Positions 25,331 through 35,025 are shown, counted from the stretch's first letter. The stretch is 64,000 nucleotides of DNA from Kumtagia yinganensis (GCF_040081985.1 NZ_JBEBMH010000004.1:124001-188000); one strand, 5' to 3'. Notes: a model not told the origin generated them from the sequence alone. Made by a program: numbers and translations.

Positions 25331-26824
25331 ATGCCCCAGAGAAACGACGCGGCCATATGGTCCGGCCTTTTCCGCATTTCGGCAGAATCCGGCCAGACCC
25401 TGCAGGCGCAGATTCGCCAGGCGATCGTCGCCGCCATTCTCGACCGCCAGATCGCCGCCTCCATGCCGCTTCCCTCCTGCCGCATCCTGGCCGAGAAACT
25501 CGGCGTGGCGCGCGGCACGGTGGTGCTCGCCTTCCAGCAACTGGTGGACCAGGGTTTTCTCGTCGCCCGCGAGCGGCGCGGTCATTTCGTCAACCCCGAA
25601 GTGCTCGCCACGCCCGCAAAACCGCATCTGAAGCAGCCCGACACCACCAGCGAGGTCGACTGGAAAGCGCTGCGGCAGTTCGCGCCGAGCGAGATGCCGC
25701 GCCCCGCCAAGCACGAGAACTGGATCAAGTCGTCCTATCCGTTCGTATACGGCCAGTTCGACCCTGCGTTGTTCCCGACAGCCGAATGGCGCGAATGCAA
25801 CCGCATGGCGCTGGCCGTTCTCGAGATCCGCAACTGGGCGGCCGACATGGTCGACCGCGACGACCCGCTGCTGATCGAGCAGATCCAGGCGCGGCTTCTG
25901 CCCCGGCGCGGCATCTTCGCCAATCCCGACGAGATCATCGTGACGCTCGGCGCGCAGAACGCACTCTACATGCTGTCGACGCTCTTGATGGCGAAGGGCA
26001 CCAAGGTGGCGATGGAAGACCCCGGCTACCCCGATGCCCGCTCGATCTTTCGGCTGGCCGGCGCCGAGATCGCGCCGGTGCCGGTCGACCGCTCGGGCCT
26101 CGTAACCTCGTCTGTGCCTGACGATGCGAATTTCGTCTTCGTCACCCCCAGCCACCATTGCCCGACCATGGTGCCGATGAGCGCCGAGCGCCGACAGGAT
26201 CTTCTGGCGCGCGCCAGCCGCAACGACCAGATCGTCATCGAGGACGGCTATGACAGCCAGTTGATCGACGAGGCGCCGCAGCAGGCGCTGAAGAGCCTCG
26301 ACCGCTCGGGCCGCGTCATCTATGTCGGCTCGATGTCGAAGACGCTGGCACCCGGCCTGCGCATGGGCTACATCGTCGCCCCTGCCCCGCTGATCGCCGA
26401 ACTCCGCGCCCTGCGCCGCTTCATGCTGCGCCATCCGCCGGCCAACAACCAGCGGGCCGTGGCGCTGTTCCTGTCGCTCGGCCACCACGAGGCGCTGGTA
26501 CGCCGGCTGTCCGCCGCCTTCGAGGAGCGCCGCAAGCGGCTGTCGCACGCGATCTCCGCCTTCCTTCCCGAATGGCGCTCGACGGATTCGGCCGGCGGCA
26601 CGTCGCTGTGGCTGGAAGGCCCGCGCGGCATCGATTCGCGCGGCCTTGCCGAGGCCGCTGCGGCGCGCAGCGTCATCATCGAGCCCGGCGACCGCTTCTT
26701 CGACCAGACGCCGAAGCCGACGCGCTTCATGCGGCTCGGCATCTCCTCGATCGCCCTGCAGCACATCGAACCCGGCATCCGCGAGCTGGCCACGGCGGCG
26801 GGGAGACGGCCGGCGGCGGCGTAG
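25331..26824 (+). CDS. MocR-family transcriptional regulator (GntR HTH fused to aminotransferase-like domain)
   Basis: A 497-residue regulator. Residues 20-90 form a GntR-type winged helix (LQAQIRQAIVAAILDRQI, LAEKLGVARGTVVLAFQQL). Residues 120-490 are a class I aminotransferase-like domain: IIVTLGAQNALYMLS, DPGYPDARSIFRLAGAEIAPVPVDR, the Asp/Tyr block IEDGYDSQ, and the PLP-binding Lys in YVGSMSKTLAPGLRMGY. Binding of an amino compound to PLP presumably changes DNA binding. The ATG at 25331 starts right at the HTH region; open sequence upstream is not homologous. The gene is divergent from pgi; its target may lie outside the window. Confidence 0.9.
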   Translation: MPQRNDAAIWSGLFRISAESGQTLQAQIRQAIVAAILDRQIAASMPLPSCRILAEKLGVARGTVVLAFQQLVDQGFLVARERRGHFVNPEVLATPAKPHLKQPDTTSEVDWKALRQFAPSEMPRPAKHENWIKSSYPFVYGQFDPALFPTAEWRECNRMALAVLEIRNWAADMVDRDDPLLIEQIQARLLPRRGIFANPDEIIVTLGAQNALYMLSTLLMAKGTKVAMEDPGYPDARSIFRLAGAEIAPVPVDRSGLVTSSVPDDANFVFVTPSHHCPTMVPMSAERRQDLLARASRNDQIVIEDGYDSQLIDEAPQQALKSLDRSGRVIYVGSMSKTLAPGLRMGYIVAPAPLIAELRALRRFMLRHPPANNQRAVALFLSLGHHEALVRRLSAAFEERRKRLSHAISAFLPEWRSTDSAGGTSLWLEGPRGIDSRGLAEAAAARSVIIEPGDRFFDQTPKPTRFMRLGISSIALQHIEPGIRELATAAGRRPAAA

Positions 26825-27079
26825 ATAACGGCGAAGCTATCCCTCTGCTTTCACAGCAGGCAAATTCTGAATGCGCGTGCCCATGGCATTCGCATATGGA
26901 CACCATCCTCTCCGATCCGGCTACGCCGGTCCGGAGAGGTATCACCCCCTTACCGGCCTTTCAGGCCACCGTTCTGGGGCGAGCCAGGAGAATTTGGCCG
27001 TGATAAGCGTTGACGAAAAGGAAGTGAACGTGCGCAATAAGCTGTCTCGGGGAAAATTCAAGGCAGCTTTCTTACTACA

Positions 27080-28064
27080 ATGTCTAACCACCATCGGATC
27101 ACAGCAATTGCGCTGTTAATAGTTATTGTCTCCGGTCTGGGAGTTTGTGCTCAAGATAGCATAGGACAGGACGGCCAAGCTAATGCCCAAGAGACTCAAG
27201 CTAATAATGCGCCGTGGTCTCTACCGGTTCAAATTATCGAAGATAAGGCTGAGACCAAGGCCAGGCAGAGCAGAGAAGAACGTTCCGAGCAGCGTGAAAT
27301 CGACGACCTTGCTGCACAACAGGGAATGAATGAAACCACTGCGAAAATGGCTGACTATGCGCTGTATCAAACCATTCTCGTCGGAATAGGTACGGTTCTT
27401 CTATTCTATACCCTCTGGTTGACCAGCCAAGCCAACAGAGCGGCAGTACGCGCTGCCGTCGCTGCTGAAACAGCTAACGTTGGTATGAAGCAGGCGGCGG
27501 ATAGCGCCCTCAAACAGGCCAAAGAAGCCAGCGCCGCCGCGCTCGATCAGAGCAAAGCCGATGTTACAGCCACTATGGCGCAAGCTAAGGAAGATGCTGC
27601 CGCTTCTCTTGAGCAAGCAAAGCGTACTGCTCTGCTCGATCTCCGGCCATACGTTGCGTTTTCGAGGCTTGAATTTGAGAAGGACTTTGTCGTTGAAGGC
27701 GGATCGTTTGAAATCCGTGTGAAGAACTTCGGCAGAACAGCCGCTCGCGAAATTAGCTTTACCCGATATGAGCGGTTCTTTCCGCCGGGGATTTGTTGTG
27801 CCTGAGATTTATCTGCTCGCGCCCAATCAAGAGGCCGCCATTGGACAGAAGCTGGACCTTGGAGAAGATGGCCTTGCCAAACTTCGGGCTGGTGAGCGCT
27901 ATCTCCTGCACTTTGTCATAATCTATCACCCATTTCCCGGAGAGCTTCGGCACTTCGACGGCGACGACATGTTTGTCGAGTTCGAATGGCAAGACGGACA
28001 GATCAGGGGTTCTCGGCTTTCGATGACCCAGATAGAAAACCACCCTCACAATCGCCAAGGATAA
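27080..28064 (+). pseudogene. Frameshifted membrane protein gene, AT-richer than neighbours
   Basis: The first frame (27080-27805, 241 residues) encodes a signal or anchor segment (IALLIVIVSGLGVCAQ), an acidic region, a membrane helix (TILVGIGTVLLFYTLWLTS, about residue 95), an alanine-rich coiled coil (AVRAAVAAETANVGMKQAAD and following) and the beginning of a beta domain (VKNFGRTAAREI). It stops at 27805. The next frame carries on the same kind of domain from about 27790 (FVVPEIYLLAPNQEAAIGQ) to 28064 (ending IENHPHNRQG). A one-base shift near 27768-27800 would join them. Codon and base use is unlike the neighbours, suggesting recent acquisition. Function unknown; a programmed shift or sequencing error is also possible. 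Confidence 0.6.
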
Positions 28065-28139
28065 TTTTCCTAGGATTATTTACATCCCTGCTGATTGGTG
28101 CAACAATGACGCCGCCTAGCTGGAAAGGATGCGGCGGCG

Positions 28140-29012
28140 ATGGATGGAACGGCGGCGATCAAGCAAAACCTGGAAGCGCTGAAGCGCATCCTCGTCATGC
28201 TCGTCGCCATGGCCGAGATGGGTGGCGGGATGCCGGGCGCTGGGGGCGTTGGCGCTGGGATGCCGGGCGCTGGGGGACAGTTTACTTTCTTTCCGCGGAA
28301 GGGCGAAGCCGCTTCAAGGCAGGTTCTGGCGGAAAAAAGTAAACTGTCCCCGGCACTTACCCTCCCCCGCCACCTCTATCTCGCCATCCTGCGGCTGCTG
28401 CGTCCGGCCGAAGCAGCGGCGCGGCGGCTGATCATCGCGGCCGCTCGCGGGATTGTGGTAACCCTTCCGCCGCTACGCCCGCGCAAGCCGAAACCCGCGA
28501 CGTTGCGCGGGCCTCGCGCCTTCCTGCCAAAGGGCCCGAAGAAACGTCCCAAGCCCACCCCGCGCAGCTGGAGCCTGCCGCTGCTCGATCCGCCGCGGCG
28601 TCCGTTCCGCATCGCCCGCCGCGCCGTGCCCGCCCACGCCGCACCGCGCATCCTGGGCCTCGATTTCGGCGCGCCGTACCATCCGCTGCCACCACCTCCA
28701 TCGCCCAACGATCCGATCGACTCCGCCCGTCTCGGCCAGCGCCTTGCGGCGCTCACCGCCGCGCTCGACGACCTGCCTGGACAAGCACAACGCTTCGCTC
28801 GCTGGAAGGCACGCCGCGACGCCGCAATCGCCCGGGACGGACCCGTCTCCGGCCGGCGCTCCCCGCTGCGGCGCGGACGTCCACCGGGCGGCCGGCTGTC
28901 GCGCTACGACCCCGTCGCGACCCATTCCCGAAAAATCCGCGAGGTCGACGAAATCCTGGCACACGCCCATGCGCTGGCCGTGCACGCCTTGGACAATCAC
29001 GACTCGTCATGA
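28140..29012 (+). CDS. Hypothetical Arg/Pro-rich protein with in-frame REPIN-like insertion
   Basis: A 290-residue protein of a type seen in Rhizobiales. The start MDGTAAIKQNLEALKRILVM is a helical region followed by a Gly-rich stretch (GGGMPGAGG repeated). Residues 46-70 are encoded by a 79-base palindromic element at 28273-28351. After it comes LPRHLYLAILRLLRPAEAAARR (amphipathic helix), a Pro/Arg/Lys-rich linker, and a C-terminal helical part (LGQRLAALTAALDDLPGQAQRFARWKARR and HSRKIREVDEILAHAHALA). No catalytic motif is seen. The insert may have added residues without breaking the frame. Confidence 0.65.
   Translation: MDGTAAIKQNLEALKRILVMLVAMAEMGGGMPGAGGVGAGMPGAGGQFTFFPRKGEAASRQVLAEKSKLSPALTLPRHLYLAILRLLRPAEAAARRLIIAAARGIVVTLPPLRPRKPKPATLRGPRAFLPKGPKKRPKPTPRSWSLPLLDPPRRPFRIARRAVPAHAAPRILGLDFGAPYHPLPPPPSPNDPIDSARLGQRLAALTAALDDLPGQAQRFARWKARRDAAIARDGPVSGRRSPLRRGRPPGGRLSRYDPVATHSRKIREVDEILAHAHALAVHALDNHDSS
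28273..28351. repeat. REPIN-like palindromic element, copy 1 (inside a gene)
   Basis: A 79-base element bounded by ggggacagtttacttt at 28273 and its complement aaagtaaactgtcccc ending at 28351. The arms extend to tttccgc/gcggaaa. A second copy is at 63509-63586. Termini with this GGGGACAGT sequence are known from elements moved by REP-associated tyrosine transposases; no such transposase is in the window. Confidence 0.8.
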
Positions 29013-29184
29013 CGCCCGCGCCGAACGAACACGGCAACCTGGACGGCCACGGCGAATTTCCGCCGCCTGGCGAGGATTTGTGCTGTCGGGACGCTGTGCG
29101 TCCCGTGGCGGCGCGATCAAGCCTGTCTGCTCTGCCGATCGCCGGCAGATCGGAAACGGGGCGCCCGTCGGCGCCCCTCCCATC

Positions 29185-30234
29185 TCACGCCGCTTCCAGC
29201 GAAGCCATGTCGATGACGAAGCGGTAGCGCACGTCGGCGCGCTCCATGCGCTCGAACGCGGCGTTGATGTCCTGGATGGCGATCATCTCGCAATCCGGCA
29301 AAATGTTGTGGCGGGCGCAGAAGTTGAGCATCTCCTGCGTCTCGGCGATGCCGCCGATCGGCGAGCCCGACAGCCGCCGCCGGCCCATCAGCAGCGGCAG
29401 CGTGCTCTGTTCCTCGATCAGCCCGAGCTGGCCGACGATCACCAGCGTGGCGTCGACGTCAAGCAGCGGCATGTAGGGCGACACGTCGTGGCGCACCGGG
29501 ATGGTGTCGATGATCAGGTCGAAGCTGCTGGCCGCGGCGGCCATGGCGGCTTCGTCGGTCGAGATCAGCACGCGGTCGGCGCCGAGTGCCAGCGCATCGG
29601 CGGTCTTGCCGGCGCTGCGACTGATCACCGTCACGTCGGCGCCGAGGCCGACCGCCAGTTTCACCGCCATGTGGCCGAGCCCGCCCAGCCCGATCACGCC
29701 GACCCGGCTGCCCGGCCCGGCGTTCCAGGTGCGCAGCGGCGAATAGGTGGTGATGCCGGCGCAGAGCAGAGGCGCCGCCCGCGCCACGTCGAGCCCGTCC
29801 GGCAACGCCAGCACGAATTCCTCGCGCACCACGATGTTCTTGGAATAGCCGCCATAGGTCGGCTCGCCGGTGATGCGGTCGCGGCCATTGTAGGTCTGCG
29901 TGACCACCTCGCGGCACAACTGCTCCTCCCGCTTCAGGCACTGGTCGCACCTGCCGCAACTGTCGACGATGCAGCCCACCGCCACCGCATCGCCCGCCCT
30001 GTAGCGGGTGACGTCCTTGCCGACGGCGGTCACCTTGCCGACGATCTCGTGGCCCGGAACGATCGGATAGGTCGAAAAGCCCCAGTCGTTGCGGGCCTGG
30101 TGCAGGTCGCTGTGGCAGACGCCGCAATAGAGTATCTCGATCGATACGTCGTTGGCGCGCAGGTCGCGCCGGTTGAATTCATAGCGCGCCAGCGGCTGGC
30201 TGGCGTCGGTCGCCGCATATCCGGTCGTCTTCAT
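29185..30234 (-). CDS. NAD(P)-dependent zinc alcohol dehydrogenase (YahK/cinnamyl-alcohol type)
   Basis: A 349-residue medium-chain dehydrogenase reducing aldehydes or oxidising alcohols. The catalytic-zinc ligands are in CGVCHSDLHQARNDWG (about residue 38) and PGHEIVGKV (about 60). The structural-zinc loop is CIVDSCGRCDQCLKREEQLC (about 92). The cofactor motif GLGGLGHMAVKLAVGLGA is near residue 175. A GGAGTGAG ribosome site precedes the ATG. It follows the SDR gene by 36 bases, and both face a divergent AraC regulator, as in aldehyde-detoxification loci. Confidence 0.9.
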   Translation of the reverse strand: MKTTGYAATDASQPLARYEFNRRDLRANDVSIEILYCGVCHSDLHQARNDWGFSTYPIVPGHEIVGKVTAVGKDVTRYRAGDAVAVGCIVDSCGRCDQCLKREEQLCREVVTQTYNGRDRITGEPTYGGYSKNIVVREEFVLALPDGLDVARAAPLLCAGITTYSPLRTWNAGPGSRVGVIGLGGLGHMAVKLAVGLGADVTVISRSAGKTADALALGADRVLISTDEAAMAAAASSFDLIIDTIPVRHDVSPYMPLLDVDATLVIVGQLGLIEEQSTLPLLMGRRRLSGSPIGGIAETQEMLNFCARHNILPDCEMIAIQDINAAFERMERADVRYRFVIDMASLEAA

Positions 30235-30270
30235 GGAAACTCACTCCGTTGGATGGGATGCCGGCGCCGG

Positions 30271-31230
30271 TCAGAACCGTTCGCCGACCATGTCTTCGCT
30301 CTTCGCCCACAGCGCCCTGGCGTTGTCGGGATCGAGCGCGTAGGACCGGACGCCGGCGCGCGCCGACACGTCGTCGATCTCCGCCACGTGGCAGTCCAGG
30401 CAGTAACGTGCGCCGACCTCGCCGGCCGGCGCGACCACCGCCGCCCAGACGGATGTCGCCGCGCCTTGCGGAACCGTCTTCAACTGCATCGGCGGCTCTC
30501 CGTCGGGCGGCGCGGTCACCATCGCCTTCATCAGCCCGTCCAACTCCTCCTGGCTCATATGGCGGGTCAGTTCGGTGAGGATGCCCCCCGGATGCACGGC
30601 CGTGGCCCGCACGTCCCTGTCCTTGTGGCGGCGGTCGAATTCGACGGCGAAAAGGATGTTGGCGGTCTTGGAGCGGCCGTAGGCGACGAATGGCGCGTAG
30701 GCCGTATGCTCAAAATTCGGATCGTCGAGATCGATGTCGGAATAACGGTGGCCCGCGGAAGACAGGTTCACCAGCCGCCCGCCCGGCTTCAGCAACGAAG
30801 CGATGCGGTTGACCAGCACGAAATGGCCGAGATGGTTGGTCCCGAACTGGGTCTCGAAACCGTCCGCCGTCCTGCCTTGCGGTGTGGCCATGACGCCCGC
30901 GTTGCAGATGATGACGTCGAAGGCGCGGCCGTCGGCAAGCAGCCCGTCCGCGCAGGCCCGCACGCTCGCCAGCGAAGCGAGATCGAGCGTTACCAGTTCA
31001 AAACTGCCGCCGCTCGCGGTCGCAGCCGAGCGAACGATCTCGGTGGCTGCCCGCGCCTTGTCGAGATCGCGCGCCGCCCCCACGACCCGGGCACCGTGCG
31101 CGACAAGCGCCCGCGCCGTCTCCACGCCCAGCCCTGCCGAGACCCCGGTCACGAGGATGCGCTTGCCCGAAAGGTCCACGCCCCTCAGCACGTCATCCGT
31201 CGTCGAGTCCGCTCCGAAAGCGTTCGTCAT
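30271..31230 (-). CDS. SDR family oxidoreductase
   Basis: A 319-residue short-chain dehydrogenase of the retinol/WW-oxidoreductase-like group. Cofactor loop TGVSAGLGVETA near residue 26; NAG motif IICNAGVMATP near 105; catalytic Ser and Tyr/Lys in LVNLSSAGHRYS and YGRSKTANILFAVEFDR. The ATG at 31230 follows AAGGAG by seven bases; the frame upstream of it is not homologous. It is first in a two-gene unit with the zinc alcohol dehydrogenase and divergent from the AraC gene. Confidence 0.88.
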   Translation of the reverse strand: MTNAFGADSTTDDVLRGVDLSGKRILVTGVSAGLGVETARALVAHGARVVGAARDLDKARAATEIVRSAATASGGSFELVTLDLASLASVRACADGLLADGRAFDVIICNAGVMATPQGRTADGFETQFGTNHLGHFVLVNRIASLLKPGGRLVNLSSAGHRYSDIDLDDPNFEHTAYAPFVAYGRSKTANILFAVEFDRRHKDRDVRATAVHPGGILTELTRHMSQEELDGLMKAMVTAPPDGEPPMQLKTVPQGAATSVWAAVVAPAGEVGARYCLDCHVAEIDDVSARAGVRSYALDPDNARALWAKSEDMVGERF

Positions 31231-31440
31231 GAGTTGTCTCCTTGGATGGTGCTGCGACCAGACGGGTCGGGAGGAAGGATATCGAGACGCAACGGGGTGC
31301 GCTCGTGCCGACATATTTGGGCTGCCGGCGGTTCACAGCCGCGCCCGATCGTGTCGATCTCTTGCCTATTTCTATCAAACCGGCCGGTCGTAGGTTCTCG
31401 CCGGCTTGCCGAAGCCCGCCTACGACGCCACCTATCGGTC

Positions 31441-32343
31441 ATGCAGCAGCTTTTGACGGAAATGAGCGAACTGGCCAGGCGGCATGCCGGCGATGCGGGC
31501 CTGGTGCGGATCACCCAGAATGTCGCGATCATGATCGCCGGGTCGGTCACCAAGCCGACGCCGACGGTGTACGAACCGATGCTCTGCCTCGTCCTGCAAG
31601 GCGCAAAGAACGTGATGATCGGCGACCAGGTGCTCCGCTACGATCCGGCGTCGTTCTTCATCGCCTCGGTGGAACTGCCCGTCTCCGGCCAGATCGTCGA
31701 GGCGAGCTCCGACCGCCCTTACATTTGTGCCAGCCTGCTGCTGGACCGCGAGGAACTGGCGGCGCTCATTCCCTCCGTGCCGGAGCAGCCCGACGGCCAG
31801 ACCGCCGGATTCGGCGTCAGTCCGGTGACCCAAAAAATGCTCGATCCGTGGGCTCGGCTCCTGGCGCTGCTCGACGCGCCCGAGGACATTCCGGTGCTTG
31901 CGCCTATGCTGCAGCGTGAAATCCTCTACCGTCTGCTGCAAGGGCCGCAAGGCGGCGTCCTGCGCCAGATCGCGCGTGCCGACAGCCGTCTGTCGCAGAT
32001 CCGGCAGGCGTTGTCATGGATCCGCGCGCATTTCGACGAGGCCATGCGCATCGAGGCTCTGGCCGAGATCGCCGGCATGAGCCCCGCCTCGTTCCATCGC
32101 CACTTCAAGGCGGCGACCGCGATGAGCCCCCTGCAATACCAGAAGATGCTGCGCTTGCAGGAAGCGCGGCGGCTGATGGTCGTCAGCGCCAGCACCACCC
32201 AGGCCGCCTATCGCGTCGGCTATGAAAGCGCCTCGCAGTTCAGCCGAGAATACGCCCGGATGTTCGGCGTGTCGCCGTCGCGCGACGCCGAACGCCTGCG
32301 CGGCGAGCGCATCGACCTTCGGGAAGTGAATAGCGCCGCTTGA
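31441..32343 (+). CDS. AraC family transcriptional regulator
   Basis: A 300-residue regulator. The N-terminal AraC-type cupin domain (residues 15-165) contains PTVYEPMLCLVLQGAKNVMIG and RYDPASFFIASVELPVSGQI. The C-terminal DNA-binding domain has two helix-turn-helices: IEALAEIAGMSPASFHRHFK and AYRVGYESASQFSREYARMFG. This N-domain type typically accompanies SDR or aldehyde/alcohol dehydrogenase genes. It is divergent from such a pair here and likely activates it. The start lacks a clear ribosome-binding site; ATG 31462 is an alternative. Confidence 0.88.
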   Translation: MQQLLTEMSELARRHAGDAGLVRITQNVAIMIAGSVTKPTPTVYEPMLCLVLQGAKNVMIGDQVLRYDPASFFIASVELPVSGQIVEASSDRPYICASLLLDREELAALIPSVPEQPDGQTAGFGVSPVTQKMLDPWARLLALLDAPEDIPVLAPMLQREILYRLLQGPQGGVLRQIARADSRLSQIRQALSWIRAHFDEAMRIEALAEIAGMSPASFHRHFKAATAMSPLQYQKMLRLQEARRLMVVSASTTQAAYRVGYESASQFSREYARMFGVSPSRDAERLRGERIDLREVNSAA

Positions 32344-32521
32344 CATCCCAGCTTCCCCAAAGGCAACCAGTCCTGCCCGTTTCCTGGCCCATCCGGCCGT
32401 AATTGCTGGTCCATCCACGCGAAAACGCGGCGGCGCATAGTCCCGCTCATAAGGGGCAATCGAGGTCGCGAATCCGGCTTGCAGAAAAATTTAGCCGGCG
32501 CCTCGAATCGAGAGAAGAAAC

Positions 32522-34123
32522 ATGTCTGTCACCGCGGAATTGCAGACTTCCGGCCAGGATTCGGGAGCCGACGGGCGTTCGCGCCGCTCCGGTGGCCGCG
32601 AGGCGCGGCGTGCACTCAGGGCAGCTCCCCTGGCCGACGATATCAAGCCGATCCGGCCGGGCCTGGAGGGCGGCAGGTACAAACCATTGGTCCAGAACGA
32701 CCTGGAGCGCATCCATCAGGCAGTTCTGACGCTGCTTGAAACCGTGGGTTTCGCCAATGCCATCCCGAGTTGCATCGAGGCGCTGGTGCGGGTGGGTGCG
32801 ACGCTCGGCGAGGACGGCCGGCTGCGTTTTCCGCGGGGGCTGATCGAAAATACGATCAAGACCGCCGCCCGCAATTTCACCCTGCACGGCCAGGACCCGA
32901 AACACGACATGCTGATCCAGGGCAGCCGCGTGCATTACGGCACGGCAGGTGCGGCCGTGCACCTCGTCGACGTGGAGAAGCGCGAGTACCGAGAGTCGCT
33001 GCTGCAGGACATCTATGATGCCGCCCGCCTCGTCGACGGCCTGGACAACATCCACTTCTTCCAGCGCCCGATGGTGCCACGCGACGTGCCCGACCCGCTG
33101 GAGATGGATTTCAACACGCTCTACGCCTGCGTGATGGGCACGTCGAAGCATGTCGGCACGTCCTTCACCGTGCGCGAGAACGTCAAGCCGGCGCTGGAGA
33201 TGCTCTATGCCATTGCCGGCGGCGAGGAGAATTTTCGCGCAAGGCCGTTCGTGTCGAACTCCAACTGCTTCGTCGTGCCGCCGATGAAGTTCGCCGAGGA
33301 TGCCTGCGGCGTGCTGGAAGCCTGCGTCGAAGGTGGCATTCCAATTCTATTGCTCTCCGCCGGCCAGGCCGGCGCCACCGCGCCGGCGGCGATTGCCGGA
33401 GCGGTGGTGCAGGCGGTGGCCGAGGTGCTGGTCGGTCTCGTCTACGTCAACGCCATAAAACCCGGCCACCCCTGCATCTTCGGAACCTGGCCCTTCGTCT
33501 CTGACCTGCGCACCGGCGCCATGTCGGGCGGTTCGGCCGAGCAGGCGCTGCTGACCGCCGCCTGCGCGCAGATGGCGCAATTCTACGACCTGCCCGGCGG
33601 GTCGGCCGCCGGCATGGCCGATTCAAAACTGCCCGACATCCAGTCGGGTTACGAAAAGGGCATAACCAACGTGATGGCCGGCCTGTCCGGCCTCAACCTC
33701 GTCTATGAATCCGCCGGCATGCATGCCTCGCTGCTCGGCTTCTGCCTGGAAAGCCTGATCATCGACAACGACATGCTCGGCCATTGCCAGCGCTGCGTGC
33801 GCGGCATCGAGGTTTCGGATGCAGCCCTCTCGCTCGGCACGATCGCCGAAGTCTGCCTCAACGGCCCCGGCCACTATCTCGGCAACGAGCAGACGCTGCG
33901 CCTCATGCAGACCGAATATTTTTACCCCGCCGTCGGCGACCGGTTCTCACCGAAGGAGTGGAACGAGAAAGGCAAGCCCGACATTCTTTCACGCGCCATC
34001 GCCGAGAAGAAGCGGGTGCTGGCCGAACGTTTTCCGCGTCATGTGCCCAAACTTCTGGACGACCGGTTGCGCGCCCGTTTCGGCGACCTGATCCGCCTGC
34101 CCCGCGGCGGCATGGGGCTCTAG
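32522..34123 (+). CDS. MttB-family corrinoid-dependent methyltransferase homologue (non-pyrrolysine)
   Basis: A 533-residue member of the trimethylamine methyltransferase family. After a variable Arg-rich leader the domain runs from PGLEGGRYKPL (about residue 42) to the C-terminus, with GSRVHYGTAGAAVHLVD, NPLEMD-like PDPLEMDFNTLYA, and the barrel segment GAMSGGSAEQALLTAACAQM. In methanogen MttB an in-frame amber codon encodes pyrrolysine; here no internal TAG occurs, as in the bacterial relatives that demethylate quaternary amines such as glycine betaine. The only TAG is the normal stop. No corrinoid protein gene is adjacent. The end faces the end of a sugar-type importer operon. Confidence 0.85.
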   Translation: MSVTAELQTSGQDSGADGRSRRSGGREARRALRAAPLADDIKPIRPGLEGGRYKPLVQNDLERIHQAVLTLLETVGFANAIPSCIEALVRVGATLGEDGRLRFPRGLIENTIKTAARNFTLHGQDPKHDMLIQGSRVHYGTAGAAVHLVDVEKREYRESLLQDIYDAARLVDGLDNIHFFQRPMVPRDVPDPLEMDFNTLYACVMGTSKHVGTSFTVRENVKPALEMLYAIAGGEENFRARPFVSNSNCFVVPPMKFAEDACGVLEACVEGGIPILLLSAGQAGATAPAAIAGAVVQAVAEVLVGLVYVNAIKPGHPCIFGTWPFVSDLRTGAMSGGSAEQALLTAACAQMAQFYDLPGGSAAGMADSKLPDIQSGYEKGITNVMAGLSGLNLVYESAGMHASLLGFCLESLIIDNDMLGHCQRCVRGIEVSDAALSLGTIAEVCLNGPGHYLGNEQTLRLMQTEYFYPAVGDRFSPKEWNEKGKPDILSRAIAEKKRVLAERFPRHVPKLLDDRLRARFGDLIRLPRGGMGL

Positions 34124-34130
34124 CCAGCCC

Positions 34131-35024
34131 CTACTCCTTCACCGCTCCAGTCATCGACGACACATAGTGCTCGACGAAGAACGAATACAGGATCACCACC
34201 GGCAGCGACCCGATCAGCGCGCCGGCCATCAGCGCGCCCCATTCATAGACGTCGGAGCGCACCAGTTCCGTCAGCACGCCGACCGGCACCGTCTTGTTCT
34301 CCGACGACTGGATGAAGGTCAGCGCGTAGATGAACTCGTTCCACGACAGCGTGAAAGCGAAGATGCCGGCCGAGATGAGGCCCGGCACCGACAGCGGCAG
34401 GATGATCTTGGTCAGGATCTGCCAGCGGCTAGCGCCGTCGATCAGGGCGCATTCCTCCAGTTCGAACGGGATGGAGCGGAAGTAGCCCATCAGCAGCCAG
34501 GTGCAGAACGGCACCAGGAACGTCGGATAGGTCAGGATCAGCGCGAAGGGCGTGTCGTAGAGCCCGAGCTTGAACACCATCACCGACAGCGGGATGAACA
34601 GGATCGAGGGCGGTACGAGATAGGCTAGGAAGATCGCGAGCCCGACCTGCCGCGAGCCGGAAAAGCGCAGCCGCTCGATCGCGTAGGCGGCGAAGACGGC
34701 GGCCAGCAGCGACAGGAACGTCGACGCCACCGAGATCAGCACGGTGTTGAGCAGCCAGCCGGGATAGGAGGTCTGGAACAACAGGTAGTTGATATGCTCC
34801 AGCGTCGGATTGACCACCCAGAACGGGCTGTAGTCGTTGAAATTGGTCATTTGCTCGTTAGGCTTTACCGCCGTCACGGCCATCCAGTAGAACGGGAAAA
34901 GCAGCACGATGACGAAGATCAGCAGCGGCAAATAGATGGTCACGACCTTGCGCGGCAGGCTTTGCAGGTAGCCCATGCCGCCTTCGTCGCCGGCGACGGT
35001 GTTGCGGGTCTCGGTGACAGCCAT
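34131..35024 (-). CDS. Carbohydrate-type ABC transporter permease (MalG/UgpE type)
   Basis: A 297-residue inner-membrane permease of the CUT1 group with about six hydrophobic helices (first: VTIYLPLLIFVIVLLFPFYW). The EAA loop ECALIDGASRWQILTKIILPLS, which docks on the ATPase, is near residue 200. It starts 1 base after the stop of its partner permease, with GGAGGCG ahead. Substrate may be a methylated amine or a sugar, judged by the adjoining MttB gene; this is inference. Confidence 0.9.
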   Translation of the reverse strand: MAVTETRNTVAGDEGGMGYLQSLPRKVVTIYLPLLIFVIVLLFPFYWMAVTAVKPNEQMTNFNDYSPFWVVNPTLEHINYLLFQTSYPGWLLNTVLISVASTFLSLLAAVFAAYAIERLRFSGSRQVGLAIFLAYLVPPSILFIPLSVMVFKLGLYDTPFALILTYPTFLVPFCTWLLMGYFRSIPFELEECALIDGASRWQILTKIILPLSVPGLISAGIFAFTLSWNEFIYALTFIQSSENKTVPVGVLTELVRSDVYEWGALMAGALIGSLPVVILYSFFVEHYVSSMTGAVKE

Positions 35025-35025
35025 G

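Noticed and set aside
28744..31440. Long plus-strand open frame ahead of the AraC gene
   Set aside because: It is antisense to the alcohol dehydrogenase and SDR genes; only the part from 31441 resembles a protein family.
34121..34123. Amber stop of the MttB homologue considered as a pyrrolysine codon
   Set aside because: It is at the normal C-terminal end of the family (after GGMGL); the pyrrolysine position in MttB is internal, and no pyl genes are visible.
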